A DNA stretch of 64,000 nt from Candidatus Obscuribacterales bacterium. GTDB lineage: Bacteria > Cyanobacteriota > Vampirovibrionia > Obscuribacterales > Obscuribacteraceae. A program made the position numbers and the translations under genes. The stretch lies in NCBI GenBank assembly GCA_020050685.1, contig JAGVKG010000038.1, forward strand, positions 28,557 through 92,556, in the 5' to 3' direction. How positions within the stretch are numbered: position 1 is the first letter of the stretch; every line of letters starts with the position of its first letter. The notes under the pieces were generated by a model, which was given only the letters and a program-made list of their open reading frames with translations, ran no database searches and was not told where the DNA came from. Below, piece after piece: positions 1-7,355 of this stretch.

Positions 1-189
1 GTGAGAGAGGTTAGCACCAGATTTGGTGCCATCATTGGTATCAAAGTCAGAAAGACGATGAAGCGGAGATGCGAGTTGAATTTCATTGGTGTGCAAAACA
101 AGATACTGATGTTGATAATAATCTAACACCCATTCTGACCAATTGTCTAAACATTTAATTCGCTTGTCATCTGGGTCGCACGTTGTCAT
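1..189 (-). CDS. Partial unknown protein, runs off the left edge
   Basis: An open minus-strand frame of 63 codons starts at the ATG whose complement is at 187-189 and runs without a stop to base 1, so the C-terminal part lies outside the window. The visible protein begins MTTCDPDDKRIKCLDNW and is rich in Trp, Tyr, His and Asp. It has no signal peptide or membrane segment. It lies 36 nt downstream of the exonuclease-WYL gene on the same strand, so it may be the last gene of that operon. The start codon falls inside a repeat-like sequence (185-214), which makes the exact start uncertain. I do not recognise the family. Confidence 0.5.
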   Translation of the reverse strand, partial: MTTCDPDDKRIKCLDNWSEWVLDYYQHQYLVLHTNEIQLASPLHRLSDFDTNDGTKSGANLSH

Positions 190-214
190 CCTGACGAGCG
201 CGACGAAGGATCTC
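185..214. repeat. Interspersed-repeat-like motif (CATCCTGA...GAAGGATCT)
   Basis: The stretch contains CATCCTGA, then GAGCGCGACG, then AAGGATCT. The ends are inverted-complementary (ATCCT...AGGAT), as in small intergenic repeats of this type seen in many bacterial genomes. Only one copy is visible here. It sits between two minus-strand genes and overlaps the putative start codon of the leftmost one. Calling it a repeat is based on general familiarity with the motif, since the window has no second copy. Confidence 0.3.
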
Positions 215-225
215 TCGGGCAACTT

Positions 226-1053
226 CTACGACAGAATCTTCAATTCGACTATTTTGTCCACACGGAAGGTGCGGTCTTCTTTGCTTCGATGACAGAAGCC
301 ATTGAGATAAAAGTTACCCCGCCAACTATGGACTGATTGCGGCGTTACTACACGCGAGGTAATCTGTATGCTCTTGTAGGTAATGTTGATTGACTTGCGC
401 TCTTCGATGGCTTGATGAATTGGTTTCAAGCGCTCGGGCAAGTCAGCCTCTGAGATCTCATCTTGACCGTTTTCAAAGCCCAGTACATCACAATATTCGC
501 AGAGGTCGGCAAATGTGGTGGCGTTTTCGATCAAGGAAACTAGTTTGATCAGCAGATCTTTTACGTGATAACTGTCGGCCAACGCCCGGTGATAGCCACC
601 GGATTCCAGTCCGAGATGTTCGGTCAACGATTTCAATTGATGGTTGGGTGCGTCATCAACCAAGCGGCGTGATAAGCCAAGCGTGTCAAGAATGGGATTG
701 GTTGGTTGCGCCATGCCCAATTTGGCAAATGCCACGGAAAGAAAACCGCAGTCAAACGGTGCATTGTGAGCCACCAAAATTGTTTCTTGACCATCAAGCC
801 ATTGCACAAATTCGGCAATCACGCTGTCAACGAGCGGCATGCCTTTCACCATTTCGTTGGTGATGCCGTGAATTGCCGTTACTTCCGGCGGGATAGTCAT
901 TTGTGGATCTATGAGAGTTGAGAATGTGGAAATTATTGTGCCGTCAATTTTGAATTTGACGCCAGAAAGCTCAACCAGCCTTCCTACCACGGGATTGAGA
1001 CCTGTTGTTTCCGTGTCGAAAGCAACAAATGTCAAATCGCTCAGTTTGCTCAT
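226..1053 (-). CDS. DnaQ-family 3'-5' exonuclease fused to a WYL domain
   Basis: A 275-residue protein. Residues about 8-170 form a DEDDh exonuclease of the DnaQ/PolC-epsilon type: ExoI motif FDTETTG (D13, E15), ExoII motif HNAPFDCGFL, and ExoIII motif HRALADSYHV with the catalytic His and Asp. Residues about 213-275 resemble a WYL domain (ERKSINITYKS, then RGNFYLNGFCH and FRVDKIVELKIL), a ligand- or nucleic-acid-sensing module usually found in transcription regulators. The start at 1053 is chosen because GGAGAGG lies just upstream and the family begins there; a longer in-frame extension to 1173 has no support. It is 28 nt downstream of the E1-like gene and probably cotranscribed. Likely role: DNA repair or proofreading-type trimming, with the WYL part possibly regulatory (inference). 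Confidence 0.82.
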   Translation of the reverse strand: MSKLSDLTFVAFDTETTGLNPVVGRLVELSGVKFKIDGTIISTFSTLIDPQMTIPPEVTAIHGITNEMVKGMPLVDSVIAEFVQWLDGQETILVAHNAPFDCGFLSVAFAKLGMAQPTNPILDTLGLSRRLVDDAPNHQLKSLTEHLGLESGGYHRALADSYHVKDLLIKLVSLIENATTFADLCEYCDVLGFENGQDEISEADLPERLKPIHQAIEERKSINITYKSIQITSRVVTPQSVHSWRGNFYLNGFCHRSKEDRTFRVDKIVELKILS

Positions 1054-1081
1054 CTCTATTGCCTCTCCGAGACTTACCCGC

Positions 1082-1867
1082 CTAGCTGTCCAAATTCGGA
1101 CGCCCGCAATCGGGACAATCATGCTCTGGATCCAGTCCATGCAAATTGTAGAACTCGGATTTGAGAATATCAAAGCAGATGAGCGTATTTTGATGTGTCA
1201 GACCTAAATGACAAATTAACTTAATTGCTTCGGCTGCTTGCAAAGAGCCGGCCAGACCGGAAGCCGGTCCAAAACTAGTTTTTGACGCAGTGCTATGAGG
1301 CAAGTCTTCCAAACCCATTTTTGCCAGCATGCAACGCAGACAGGCAGATGATCCCGGTATGCACGTAAATGCATGCACGCGCATACCAAGCAGAGCATGA
1401 TGCACCAATGGTTTTCCCAGATGCATGCAAATATCCGAGGCCAAAAGTTTTTCTTGCCAGTCGGAAAGTCCGTCAATCACTAAGTTGTAACGCGCGAGTA
1501 CGCTTTCAGTGGAATGCGAATCAAACTTTTGTAAGTGCGTAATGATTTCCGTACCAGTACCAAGGGCTGAGAATTGTTGATTGGCAAAGGCTGCTTTTCT
1601 TTGACCAATGTCCTTAAGCGAAAAAAGATTGCTGCTTGCTAGATCCGATTTGCTAATGCCACCATCGTCCAAGAGCCCAAGTTTGCCAATTCCAACTCGC
1701 ACCAAATAATTTGCGCAAGTCAGTCCAGCTTCATTCAGTCCAACAATAATTACCGATGATGCCTTCAGACGCAAGAGTGCCTCTTGTCCGAGAAGGGGCA
1801 AGGTTGGCTCAAAATTTGTTTGCGTTTCGTCTTCCAAAGTTTTGCCACCCCGAACCGTTGCCACCAT
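1082..1867 (-). CDS. ThiF/MoeB/HesA-like E1 superfamily protein, degenerate active site
   Basis: A 261-residue Rossmann-type protein with the layout of ThiF/MoeB/HesA adenylyltransferases: hydrophobic strand VIIVGL, helix, LGLLDD, then the IGQRKA segment and two CxxC pairs (CLRC and CPDC) that would bind zinc. Family members activate a ubiquitin-like sulphur carrier by adenylation. Here the glycine-rich loop reads GLNEAG instead of GxGGxG. The conserved Asn-Leu-x-Arg-Gln after the DxD strand is replaced (SKSDLASSNLF), so the Asn and Arg needed for ATP chemistry appear lost. It may be a non-catalytic or divergent member. It lies directly upstream of the exonuclease gene. The start at 1867 has only a weak ribosome site. 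Confidence 0.7.
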   Translation of the reverse strand: MVATVRGGKTLEDETQTNFEPTLPLLGQEALLRLKASSVIIVGLNEAGLTCANYLVRVGIGKLGLLDDGGISKSDLASSNLFSLKDIGQRKAAFANQQFSALGTGTEIITHLQKFDSHSTESVLARYNLVIDGLSDWQEKLLASDICMHLGKPLVHHALLGMRVHAFTCIPGSSACLRCMLAKMGLEDLPHSTASKTSFGPASGLAGSLQAAEAIKLICHLGLTHQNTLICFDILKSEFYNLHGLDPEHDCPDCGRPNLDS

Positions 1868-1890
1868 TATCGCTCAAATACCAAGAAACC

Positions 1891-1911
1891 AAAAACCCTC
1901 CGTAAGGAGGG
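1891..1911 (-). terminator. Rho-independent terminator after pilin gene 1
   Basis: On the minus strand CCCTCC-TTAC-GGAGGG is followed directly by TTTTT. This is a compact 6-bp GC stem with a tetraloop and U-run, about 80 nt downstream of the stop of the first pilin-like gene and just before the E1-like gene. It should end transcripts of the pilin array. Confidence 0.8.
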
Positions 1912-1990
1912 CCTTTGGCTGGCGTTGGCGGGGGGGAAATCTAGAATAGAGTCTTTCGCGCCAAGCGAATTTTTGTGTACGCCTAAGTGC

Positions 1991-2440
1991 TTAGGTGAAC
2001 AAGTTAGCATCACGGCATGATGCAACGAGCCAGTTGATAGCACCAGGTGTTGCCAGACCACCGGTTACACCGGCACCGCCCCACAATACACGTTTCATAG
2101 CGTCTTGTGTTCCGGCAGCCATGCGCATAAAGCCGTTGATCATGGTAGGTCCGCCCCAGGCAATACCGAGGATTTCCATACCGTTAGCAATGATATTAAG
2201 CAGAGCTTCCAAGTTAGCCAGGTTGTTCACACGAACTGTACCGGCTGTGTTGACACCTTGGACAACAGTGGCGTCACCGCCTTGTGGTCCGATGGTACCA
2301 TTTGAGGATTGCATGAGCATTGGAGCGTCACTGCCGCCACCATCATATTGAGCGAATGCTGGTTGTACCAGCGCTAGTCCAACGAATAAAGCCCACGCCA
2401 AACTGAGTTTTGTAAACATAGAAATATATGATGTGCGCAT
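1991..2440 (-). CDS. VirB2/TrbC-like pilin candidate 1
   Basis: A 149-residue protein. It has an N-terminal signal peptide (hydrophobic stretch ending PAFA, about residue 30), a short Gly/Ser-rich variable linker, then a conserved C-terminal half of about 90 residues. That half has two hydrophobic segments (LLNIIANGMEILGIAWGG and VLWGGAGVTGGLATPG) separated by a short charged loop (TQDAMKR). This is the plan of VirB2/TrbC type IV secretion pilins: long leader, two membrane helices, small charged loop. The start has a strong ribosome site (GGAGG, 6 nt before ATG). Two paralogues follow upstream with nearly identical C-terminal halves. No other type IV secretion gene is in the window, so the pilin call is structural inference. 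Confidence 0.55.
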   Translation of the reverse strand: MRTSYISMFTKLSLAWALFVGLALVQPAFAQYDGGGSDAPMLMQSSNGTIGPQGGDATVVQGVNTAGTVRVNNLANLEALLNIIANGMEILGIAWGGPTMINGFMRMAAGTQDAMKRVLWGGAGVTGGLATPGAINWLVASCRDANLFT

Positions 2441-2622
2441 AAAAAACCTCCGGCGCCTACGACGTAAATTTTTAGAACGAGTAATGAGTTAGTAAGGGAG
2501 AACCGTTTGGGAAAAATCTGTCTGTTTAGTCAGTTCCCATTCGTGCAGATAGATTAACGCGGAATCACCACGAAGTCAAGCGCCGAATTGTTAGCCACAA
2601 TACATTTTCTTGCTAAGTAGTC

Positions 2623-2651
2623 AAAAGGACGGGGAAAAGCCCGCCCTTTAA
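2623..2651 (-). terminator. Hairpin with T-run between pilin genes 2 and 1
   Basis: On the minus strand an AAAGGGCGGG arm, a CTTTT loop and a CCCCGTCCTTTT arm form a GC-rich hairpin ending in T residues. It lies downstream of pilin gene 2 and the hairpin repeat, and about 180 nt before pilin gene 1, so at least part of the transcription should stop here. Confidence 0.5.
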
Positions 2652-2714
2652 TCTTTCTATCTACTTATATCTACAAATATCAGCGAGGCGAAAGGCGAAT
2701 CCTCTTGGAACGTA

Positions 2715-2811
2715 TGCCCATCAAGCGAGGCGAAAAGCAGCGAGGAGCTGGTTGTAGCCGAGCGCCTAAGACGCGGAGGAGCCGATGCTTGCATCGGCTC
2801 AGGAGCGTTTA
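2715..2811. repeat. Modular hairpin repeat, copy A
   Basis: It starts with TGCCCATCAAGCGAG, then hairpin 1 (CAGC-GAGGA-GCTG, 2738-2750), then a linker ending CGCGGAG. Next is hairpin 2 with a perfect 10-bp stem (GAGCCGATGC / GCATCGGCTC, 2779-2800), and the block ends with GGAGCGTTTA (2802-2811). The TTTA of that last block supplies the stop codon of pilin gene 2. The loop and linker blocks match copy B at 3412-3508 while the stems differ but stay complementary. Confidence 0.75.
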
Positions 2812-3249
2812 CGTAAAAAGGTTGGCATCACGGGCAGAGGCAACCAGCCAGTTGATAGCACCAGGCGTGGCTAATCCACCGGTTACACCAGCGCCGCCCC
2901 ACAATACGCGCTTCATTGCGTCTTGGGTGCCGGCAGCCATGTGCATGAAGCCGTTAATCATGGTTGGTCCGCCCCAGGCAATGCCGAGGATTTCCATACC
3001 ATTTGCCACAATGTTGAGCAGGGCTTCTAAGTTGGCTAGGTTATTAACGCGCACCGTACCGGCGGTATTAACGCCTTGAACGATGGTGGCATCAGCGCCT
3101 TGTGGGCCGATTGTGCCGTTTGTCGAGCCGTTAAGCATAGGCGAACCATAGGTTTGCGCTTCTGCGGGACAAGCTAAACAAAGAACGACGAATAAAGCAT
3201 AGGAAAGACTTAGTACGGATAAAACTTTAGAAAATGGAATGCGCATCAT
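2809..3249 (-). CDS. VirB2/TrbC-like pilin candidate 2
   Basis: A 146-residue paralogue of pilin gene 1. The start at 3249 is chosen over one 7 codons upstream because GGAGG lies 9 nt before it; the upstream ATG would sit ahead of the ribosome site. A signal peptide ends near PAEAQ, followed by a short linker (QTYGSPMLNGSTNGTIGPQG) and the conserved two-helix C-terminal half ending DANLFT. At the DNA level the conserved part differs from the neighbours at many third positions, so protein identity is kept by selection rather than by very recent duplication. The stop codon lies within repeat copy A. Confidence 0.55.
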   Translation of the reverse strand: MMRIPFSKVLSVLSLSYALFVVLCLACPAEAQTYGSPMLNGSTNGTIGPQGADATIVQGVNTAGTVRVNNLANLEALLNIVANGMEILGIAWGGPTMINGFMHMAAGTQDAMKRVLWGGAGVTGGLATPGAINWLVASARDANLFT

Positions 3250-3411
3250 ATAAAAGAACCTCCGGCGCAAGACTTGACGGTCTGGCTAGTATGTTGGTGG
3301 AACGACGGCAAGCAAAATGCCGGTCAGTGCCGATATTAATTTCCCATCCAATCAAAGTCCATGGGAATAATACGAAGCCAGCAGAAGCCGCAAGGCTCAT
3401 ATCCCACCCCA

Positions 3412-3508
3412 TGCCCATCAAGCGAGCAAACAACCGCGAGGAGCGGTTGGCCGCGAGCGCCAAAAAGAGCGGAGGGACTGATGAGAATCATCAGTCCCGG
3501 AGCGTTTA
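3412..3508. repeat. Modular hairpin repeat, copy B
   Basis: It has the same block order as copy A: TGCCCATCAAGCGAG; hairpin 1 with a perfect 7-bp stem CAACCGC-GAGGA-GCGGTTG (3431-3449); a GCGGAG linker; hairpin 2 GGGACTGATGA / TCATCAGTCCC (3474-3498); and GGAGCGTTTA (3499-3508). It lies 18 nt beyond the stop of pilin gene 3. Stem sequences differ completely from copy A but remain paired. Confidence 0.75.
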
Positions 3509-3526
3509 TAAAAAGGACTCAGTTGA

Positions 3527-4015
3527 TTATGTGAACAAGTTGGCGTCGCGAGCAGATGCAACCAACCAGTTAATGGCACCAGGTGTTGCCAAACCGCCCG
3601 TCACACCAGCAGCTCCCCAAAGAACACGTTTCATAGCATCTTGCGTACCGGCAGCCATGTGCATGAAGCCCATGATCATTGTTGGACCGCCCCAGGCAAT
3701 GCCGAGGATTTCCATACCGTTAGCAATAATGTTGAGTAATGCTTCAAGGTTAGCCAAGTTATTAACGCGGACCGTACCCGCTGTGTTTACGCCTTGAACC
3801 ACTGTAGCGTCTTGCCCTTGTGGTCCGATTGTACCGTTTGCAGCGCTGTTGAGCATTGGGGCAGACGAGCCTTGACCAGCTTGTGCTTGAGGTCCGGTCT
3901 TTTGACTGGAGCCGCCACCAAACGCATCTTGTGCATTGGCTGGTATTGAGGCAAACAAGCAAGCAGCAAACGAGAAGCCTACAGCAGCCATAGTAAGTTT
4001 AGAAACAACTCTCAT
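3527..4015 (-). CDS. VirB2/TrbC-like pilin candidate 3
   Basis: A 162-residue paralogue of the two neighbouring pilin-like proteins. The start at 4015 (MRVVSKLTM) follows AGGAGG by 6 nt. The signal peptide ends near ANAQ. The linker is the longest of the three (GGGSSQKTGPQAQAGQGSS), and the C-terminal 90 residues are almost identical to the others, including the ILGIAWGGPTMI helix. It is the first gene of the array in transcription order, with a candidate promoter at 4115-4143. It may encode the main or an alternative pilus subunit (inference). Confidence 0.55.
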   Translation of the reverse strand: MRVVSKLTMAAVGFSFAACLFASIPANAQDAFGGGSSQKTGPQAQAGQGSSAPMLNSAANGTIGPQGQDATVVQGVNTAGTVRVNNLANLEALLNIIANGMEILGIAWGGPTMIMGFMHMAAGTQDAMKRVLWGAAGVTGGLATPGAINWLVASARDANLFT

Positions 4016-4114
4016 TAGTAACCTCCTACAAAAAATGTAGTCGTAGATCAATTCATTAGTAAGATGCGCTTCCGTCGCGGTTTGCTAAAGTGCTCCCCTT
4101 GAAATCGCAGAGCC

Positions 4115-4143
4115 AGCTTACTGTAAGGGACTTGGCATGTCAA
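4115..4143 (-). promoter_or_regulatory. Candidate sigma-70 promoter for the pilin array
   Basis: On the minus strand TTGACA (4138-4143) is followed 17 nt later by TAAGCT (4115-4120). The -35 box is perfect and the -10 box is poor (3 of 6). It would start transcription about 100 nt upstream of pilin gene 3. Confidence 0.4.
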
Positions 4144-4230
4144 TACAAAAACTGTAAGGCCCAATACAATTATAGCGGGAAAGTCGCTGCCCATGAGGAT
4201 TAAATGAGCTTGTATATTACGTTGATATTG

Positions 4231-5451
4231 TTATGAATTGAGCAATATACGCTTAATTCTTGCTGGGCTATACATTAAAAGTTCCCAGAGTGCTGCAGCG
4301 TAACCATTCAACGTCGTCTCACCAAAACGTTTTTCCAATTGCCGCACAGCTTGCACCAAATCTAATAATGCCACTTTTGGTGCGCCGCGATTTATGGCTT
4401 GCGCCTTTGCTTCCAGCTTTAAAAGTGCGTAAGTAAGAATCAAGTGATGAAACCCAGCAATCAAACTTAACTGACCAAAGCCACCACCGAAATAAAATTT
4501 GCCGAAGAGGCGAGAAAAATAGTAGCGGAACAAAAGATCTTCAAAATCAGGATCGTCTGCCGGCCAAGGAAACTCATGCAGTTCCTCGATCTTAAAGGAA
4601 CGTGCTTGCGTGGCAATTTTGCTTGATTGATAGAAGTATTGATAAATGAAGCGCGCCACGCCAAAGTCTCCCTCGCCTTTACCTAAAGGTTTGATCGGGA
4701 AGTAGAGTTTTTGCAGTGCCACCAATAGATGTCTGTCGATTTTATTGAGCGAGATACCTTGCGAAGGTTTGTCACTTCTTTCAGTATTTTGGACATTTGT
4801 CTGATTTGGTAAAGCCGAAATCAAATAGTCCGAACCGGCTAAGAACCTTTCTTCCAGGGGCTTTGATTTGTCCGCTAAGAGCCCCATCAATTTTGCTTCG
4901 TGAATCAGGTAATCATCCCAGTTCATCGGCTGACCGACCGCCAGTTTTAACTGGGACCAATCCGGTTTGATTCCGGGAAAGAGGAGACTGTATTGTTCGT
5001 ATTTTTCGGTCAGCCAATCCCTTTGATCAACTAGCGCGCGTCCGGAGTTGTAGCAAACACCAACTGAGACAAAGCTAACTGTGGCAAATACACCGGAAGG
5101 TGTATTGATGAAGCTATATGGAAACAATTGGCACATTGCTGGTTTGAATTGGGCATCAAAAGACGAATGGATGAAGCAAAGATTGTCGACCAAAAATGGA
5201 CAATGACCATCTTCACCAGGTTTGATTGCATGAGTGTATTTTGTGTGGAGCTTTTCGTAATCTTTCAGGGGGCGAAACAAATTCTTGCCGGCAAATTTTG
5301 GCAAGCGTGCGCCCCAATCAACTTTCGAAATGCGAGCATAGTCATCTCCAGTCATCGGCACTGCCCAGCCGCCGCAGCATTTGCCGCAGCCAGTGCAGTC
5401 ATAGTTGATGCCTGGTGGAATGTGTAAATTGATTTCTATTTTTGTTTGCAT
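4231..5451 (-). CDS. YkgJ-family cysteine-cluster protein (FliB-like)
   Basis: A 406-residue soluble protein. The N-terminal cysteine cluster CTGCGKCC (C19, C22, C25, C26), a further HCPF...CFIH and PAMCQLFPY follow the YkgJ pattern, which binds a metal or Fe-S cluster. FliB-type flagellin lysine N-methylases share this N-terminal cluster with a long C-terminal helical part like the one here, but no flagellin is in the window and the substrate is unknown. It is 21 nt downstream of anmK on the same strand, so the two may be cotranscribed. Confidence 0.7.
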   Translation of the reverse strand: MQTKIEINLHIPPGINYDCTGCGKCCGGWAVPMTGDDYARISKVDWGARLPKFAGKNLFRPLKDYEKLHTKYTHAIKPGEDGHCPFLVDNLCFIHSSFDAQFKPAMCQLFPYSFINTPSGVFATVSFVSVGVCYNSGRALVDQRDWLTEKYEQYSLLFPGIKPDWSQLKLAVGQPMNWDDYLIHEAKLMGLLADKSKPLEERFLAGSDYLISALPNQTNVQNTERSDKPSQGISLNKIDRHLLVALQKLYFPIKPLGKGEGDFGVARFIYQYFYQSSKIATQARSFKIEELHEFPWPADDPDFEDLLFRYYFSRLFGKFYFGGGFGQLSLIAGFHHLILTYALLKLEAKAQAINRGAPKVALLDLVQAVRQLEKRFGETTLNGYAAALWELLMYSPARIKRILLNS

Positions 5452-5472
5452 TACTTAAGTATAGTACGGTGC

Positions 5473-6654
5473 TTAGGGCTTGGTGATTTTCCCCAAACAG
5501 ACTTGACGGGAAGCTCCTGTGCAGTTTGGTACGTTGTTTGGAATATCAAAGTAAGTGGTGTAGGCAAGCAGGGCAAACAAAAGTGCTTCCTTGAATTTGG
5601 TTGAGATGCCAAAATCTTCGTGGCGGTGAATTTGGATTTTGTCTGGCCAATATTGCAAAATCATTTTCTGCAATGTGTGATTTTCTGCGCCACCGCCACC
5701 AAGCACAAGTCGCTCGATGGTTGATTTTGGTTTGACGAAATTTTGGTAGGCGTCGGCAATTGACGAAGCAGTAAAAGCTGTGAGCGTTGCCAGACAATCT
5801 TCTTTGGCTAAATCTTGGGAGATTGCTTTTTTGATTATTTGATCGGCAAATGTAAAACCAAAGTCCTCTCGCCCGGTCGTCTTGGGTGGAGTCTTATGTA
5901 AATATGGATTACTTCGCAGCTCTTCCAAAAGCGGTTCAAAGACTTTGCCGGCGGCTGCCAGTTTGCCACCATCATCATATTCGCGTCCGAAAAGAGTTTG
6001 TGCGGCTCTATCAATTAACATATTGCCTGGACCGGTATCAAAGGCCATCAGGGCTGTGCCCTTTGAATCAATGATGGTGATATTGGCAATGCCACCAATA
6101 TTCAGTACGCCAGTTGGAACGTGCTCTTGGCCGAAAAGAATTTGATCGGCAAATGCTACAAGTGGTGCTCCTTGGCCTCCGACAGCGATGTCGTTTACGC
6201 GGAAGTCTGCTACCACTGGAATTTTAGTTTGGGCGGCAATTACGGCCGGCTCCGCCATTTGCAAACTGGCCGATGTCTCGATGCCCCAAAAGCTTTCTTT
6301 GTTTGGTGCATGCCAAAGTGTTTGTCCATGCGAACCAATTAAATTTACATCTTCGCGATTAATGCCGGATTGCTTGATCAGGGCTAAAGCCGCATCGGCA
6401 AAAATTTGACCCAGGGCAAAATTCAATCGGGCGAGTTGTTCGAGAGTGGTTTGCCCCGAGGCTACCAGGCTTGTCAAACGCTTATGAAATCCGGGCTCAA
6501 ATGGATAAACCAATGACGATATTAGCGAGGTGGAAAGCTGCAAATGTCCATTGTCAATGCCTTTGCCGCCAACTGGTTCGATGCGATACAAAGCCGCATC
6601 AATGCCGTCCATTGAAGTGCCACTATTCAAGCCAAGAACATTAAGAGGTTTCAT
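5473..6654 (-). CDS. anmK: Anhydro-N-acetylmuramic acid kinase
   Basis: AnmK phosphorylates and hydrolyses 1,6-anhydro-MurNAc to MurNAc-6-phosphate in peptidoglycan recycling. The 393-residue length is normal. Family motifs are all visible: GLNSGTSMDGIDAAL at the N-terminus, GSHGQTLWH, FRVNDIAVGGQGAPLVAF, LNIGGIANIT, FDTGPGNMLID and a late LVLGGGGAENH, which make up the ASKHA ATPase fold and sugar site. It is cytoplasmic with no signal peptide. It is the first gene of a minus-strand pair with the YkgJ-type gene and is divergent from the deaminase gene. Confidence 0.95.
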   Translation of the reverse strand: MKPLNVLGLNSGTSMDGIDAALYRIEPVGGKGIDNGHLQLSTSLISSLVYPFEPGFHKRLTSLVASGQTTLEQLARLNFALGQIFADAALALIKQSGINREDVNLIGSHGQTLWHAPNKESFWGIETSASLQMAEPAVIAAQTKIPVVADFRVNDIAVGGQGAPLVAFADQILFGQEHVPTGVLNIGGIANITIIDSKGTALMAFDTGPGNMLIDRAAQTLFGREYDDGGKLAAAGKVFEPLLEELRSNPYLHKTPPKTTGREDFGFTFADQIIKKAISQDLAKEDCLATLTAFTASSIADAYQNFVKPKSTIERLVLGGGGAENHTLQKMILQYWPDKIQIHRHEDFGISTKFKEALLFALLAYTTYFDIPNNVPNCTGASRQVCLGKITKP

Positions 6655-6862
6655 CAGTTTTCTCGCCAGCAGATCTAGTCTAAATGATTTGCTGGCAAAG
6701 TGATATGCTCGTCAAAGAATTCTTGTCGACGTATTGCAAATGCCAGTCACTTGAAATGTACCAATCGGGAATTAACTACCGAAATTAACTAATAGAATAG
6801 TTTTTGTGGAAGATATACTTTGGCAACTGGGTTTTGCAATATCAAACGGAGGAGATTAATCG

Positions 6863-7330
6863 ATGATGGCGTTGTCCGATAATCAGATTGCCGAGCATAT
6901 GAAGTTTATGCAAGAGGCAATTAAAGAAGCCCGAGCCGGTTTAGAATCCGGAGGAATTCCCATCGGTTCTGTTTTGGTTTCCGATGGCAAAATTATTGGA
7001 CGTGGACACAACCGCCGCGTTCAACATGGCAATCCCACTCTCCATGCAGAAATTGATTGTCTCGGTCAGGCAGGCAGAATTGGCCGTTACCATAATACCG
7101 TTTTGTATTCGACTCTTATGCCTTGTGCCATGTGTGCCGGCGCAGTCGTGCAATTTGGTATTCCTAAAATAATTGCCGGTGAGAACCGAACATTTGCTAG
7201 CCATTTTGAATTCATGACAAAAAATGGTGTGGAAGTAATTGATTTGGATTTGGACGAGTGTTTTCAAATGTTGCAAGAATTTGCTCGTAAGCATCCGGAA
7301 ATTTGGGCTGAAGATATTGGTGAACTTTAG
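6863..7330 (+). CDS. Cytosine deaminase-like nucleobase deaminase (FCY1 type)
   Basis: A 155-residue zinc deaminase of the CDA/TadA superfamily. Zinc and catalytic residues are H61 and E63 (TLHAEID) and C88/C91 (PCAMC). Spacing and flanking motifs (GGIPIG, GRGHNRR, FGIPKIIAGEN, C-terminal WAEDIGEL) match the yeast cytosine deaminase Fcy1 pattern more closely than tRNA-adenosine deaminases. The likely reaction is cytosine to uracil, feeding pyrimidine salvage. Two ATG codons in tandem follow GGAGGAG; the first is used here. It is followed 25 nt later by the J-domain gene. Confidence 0.85.
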   Translation: MMALSDNQIAEHMKFMQEAIKEARAGLESGGIPIGSVLVSDGKIIGRGHNRRVQHGNPTLHAEIDCLGQAGRIGRYHNTVLYSTLMPCAMCAGAVVQFGIPKIIAGENRTFASHFEFMTKNGVEVIDLDLDECFQMLQEFARKHPEIWAEDIGEL

Positions 7331-7355
7331 TCGTTAGCTAGCCGAGAGTAAGCAA

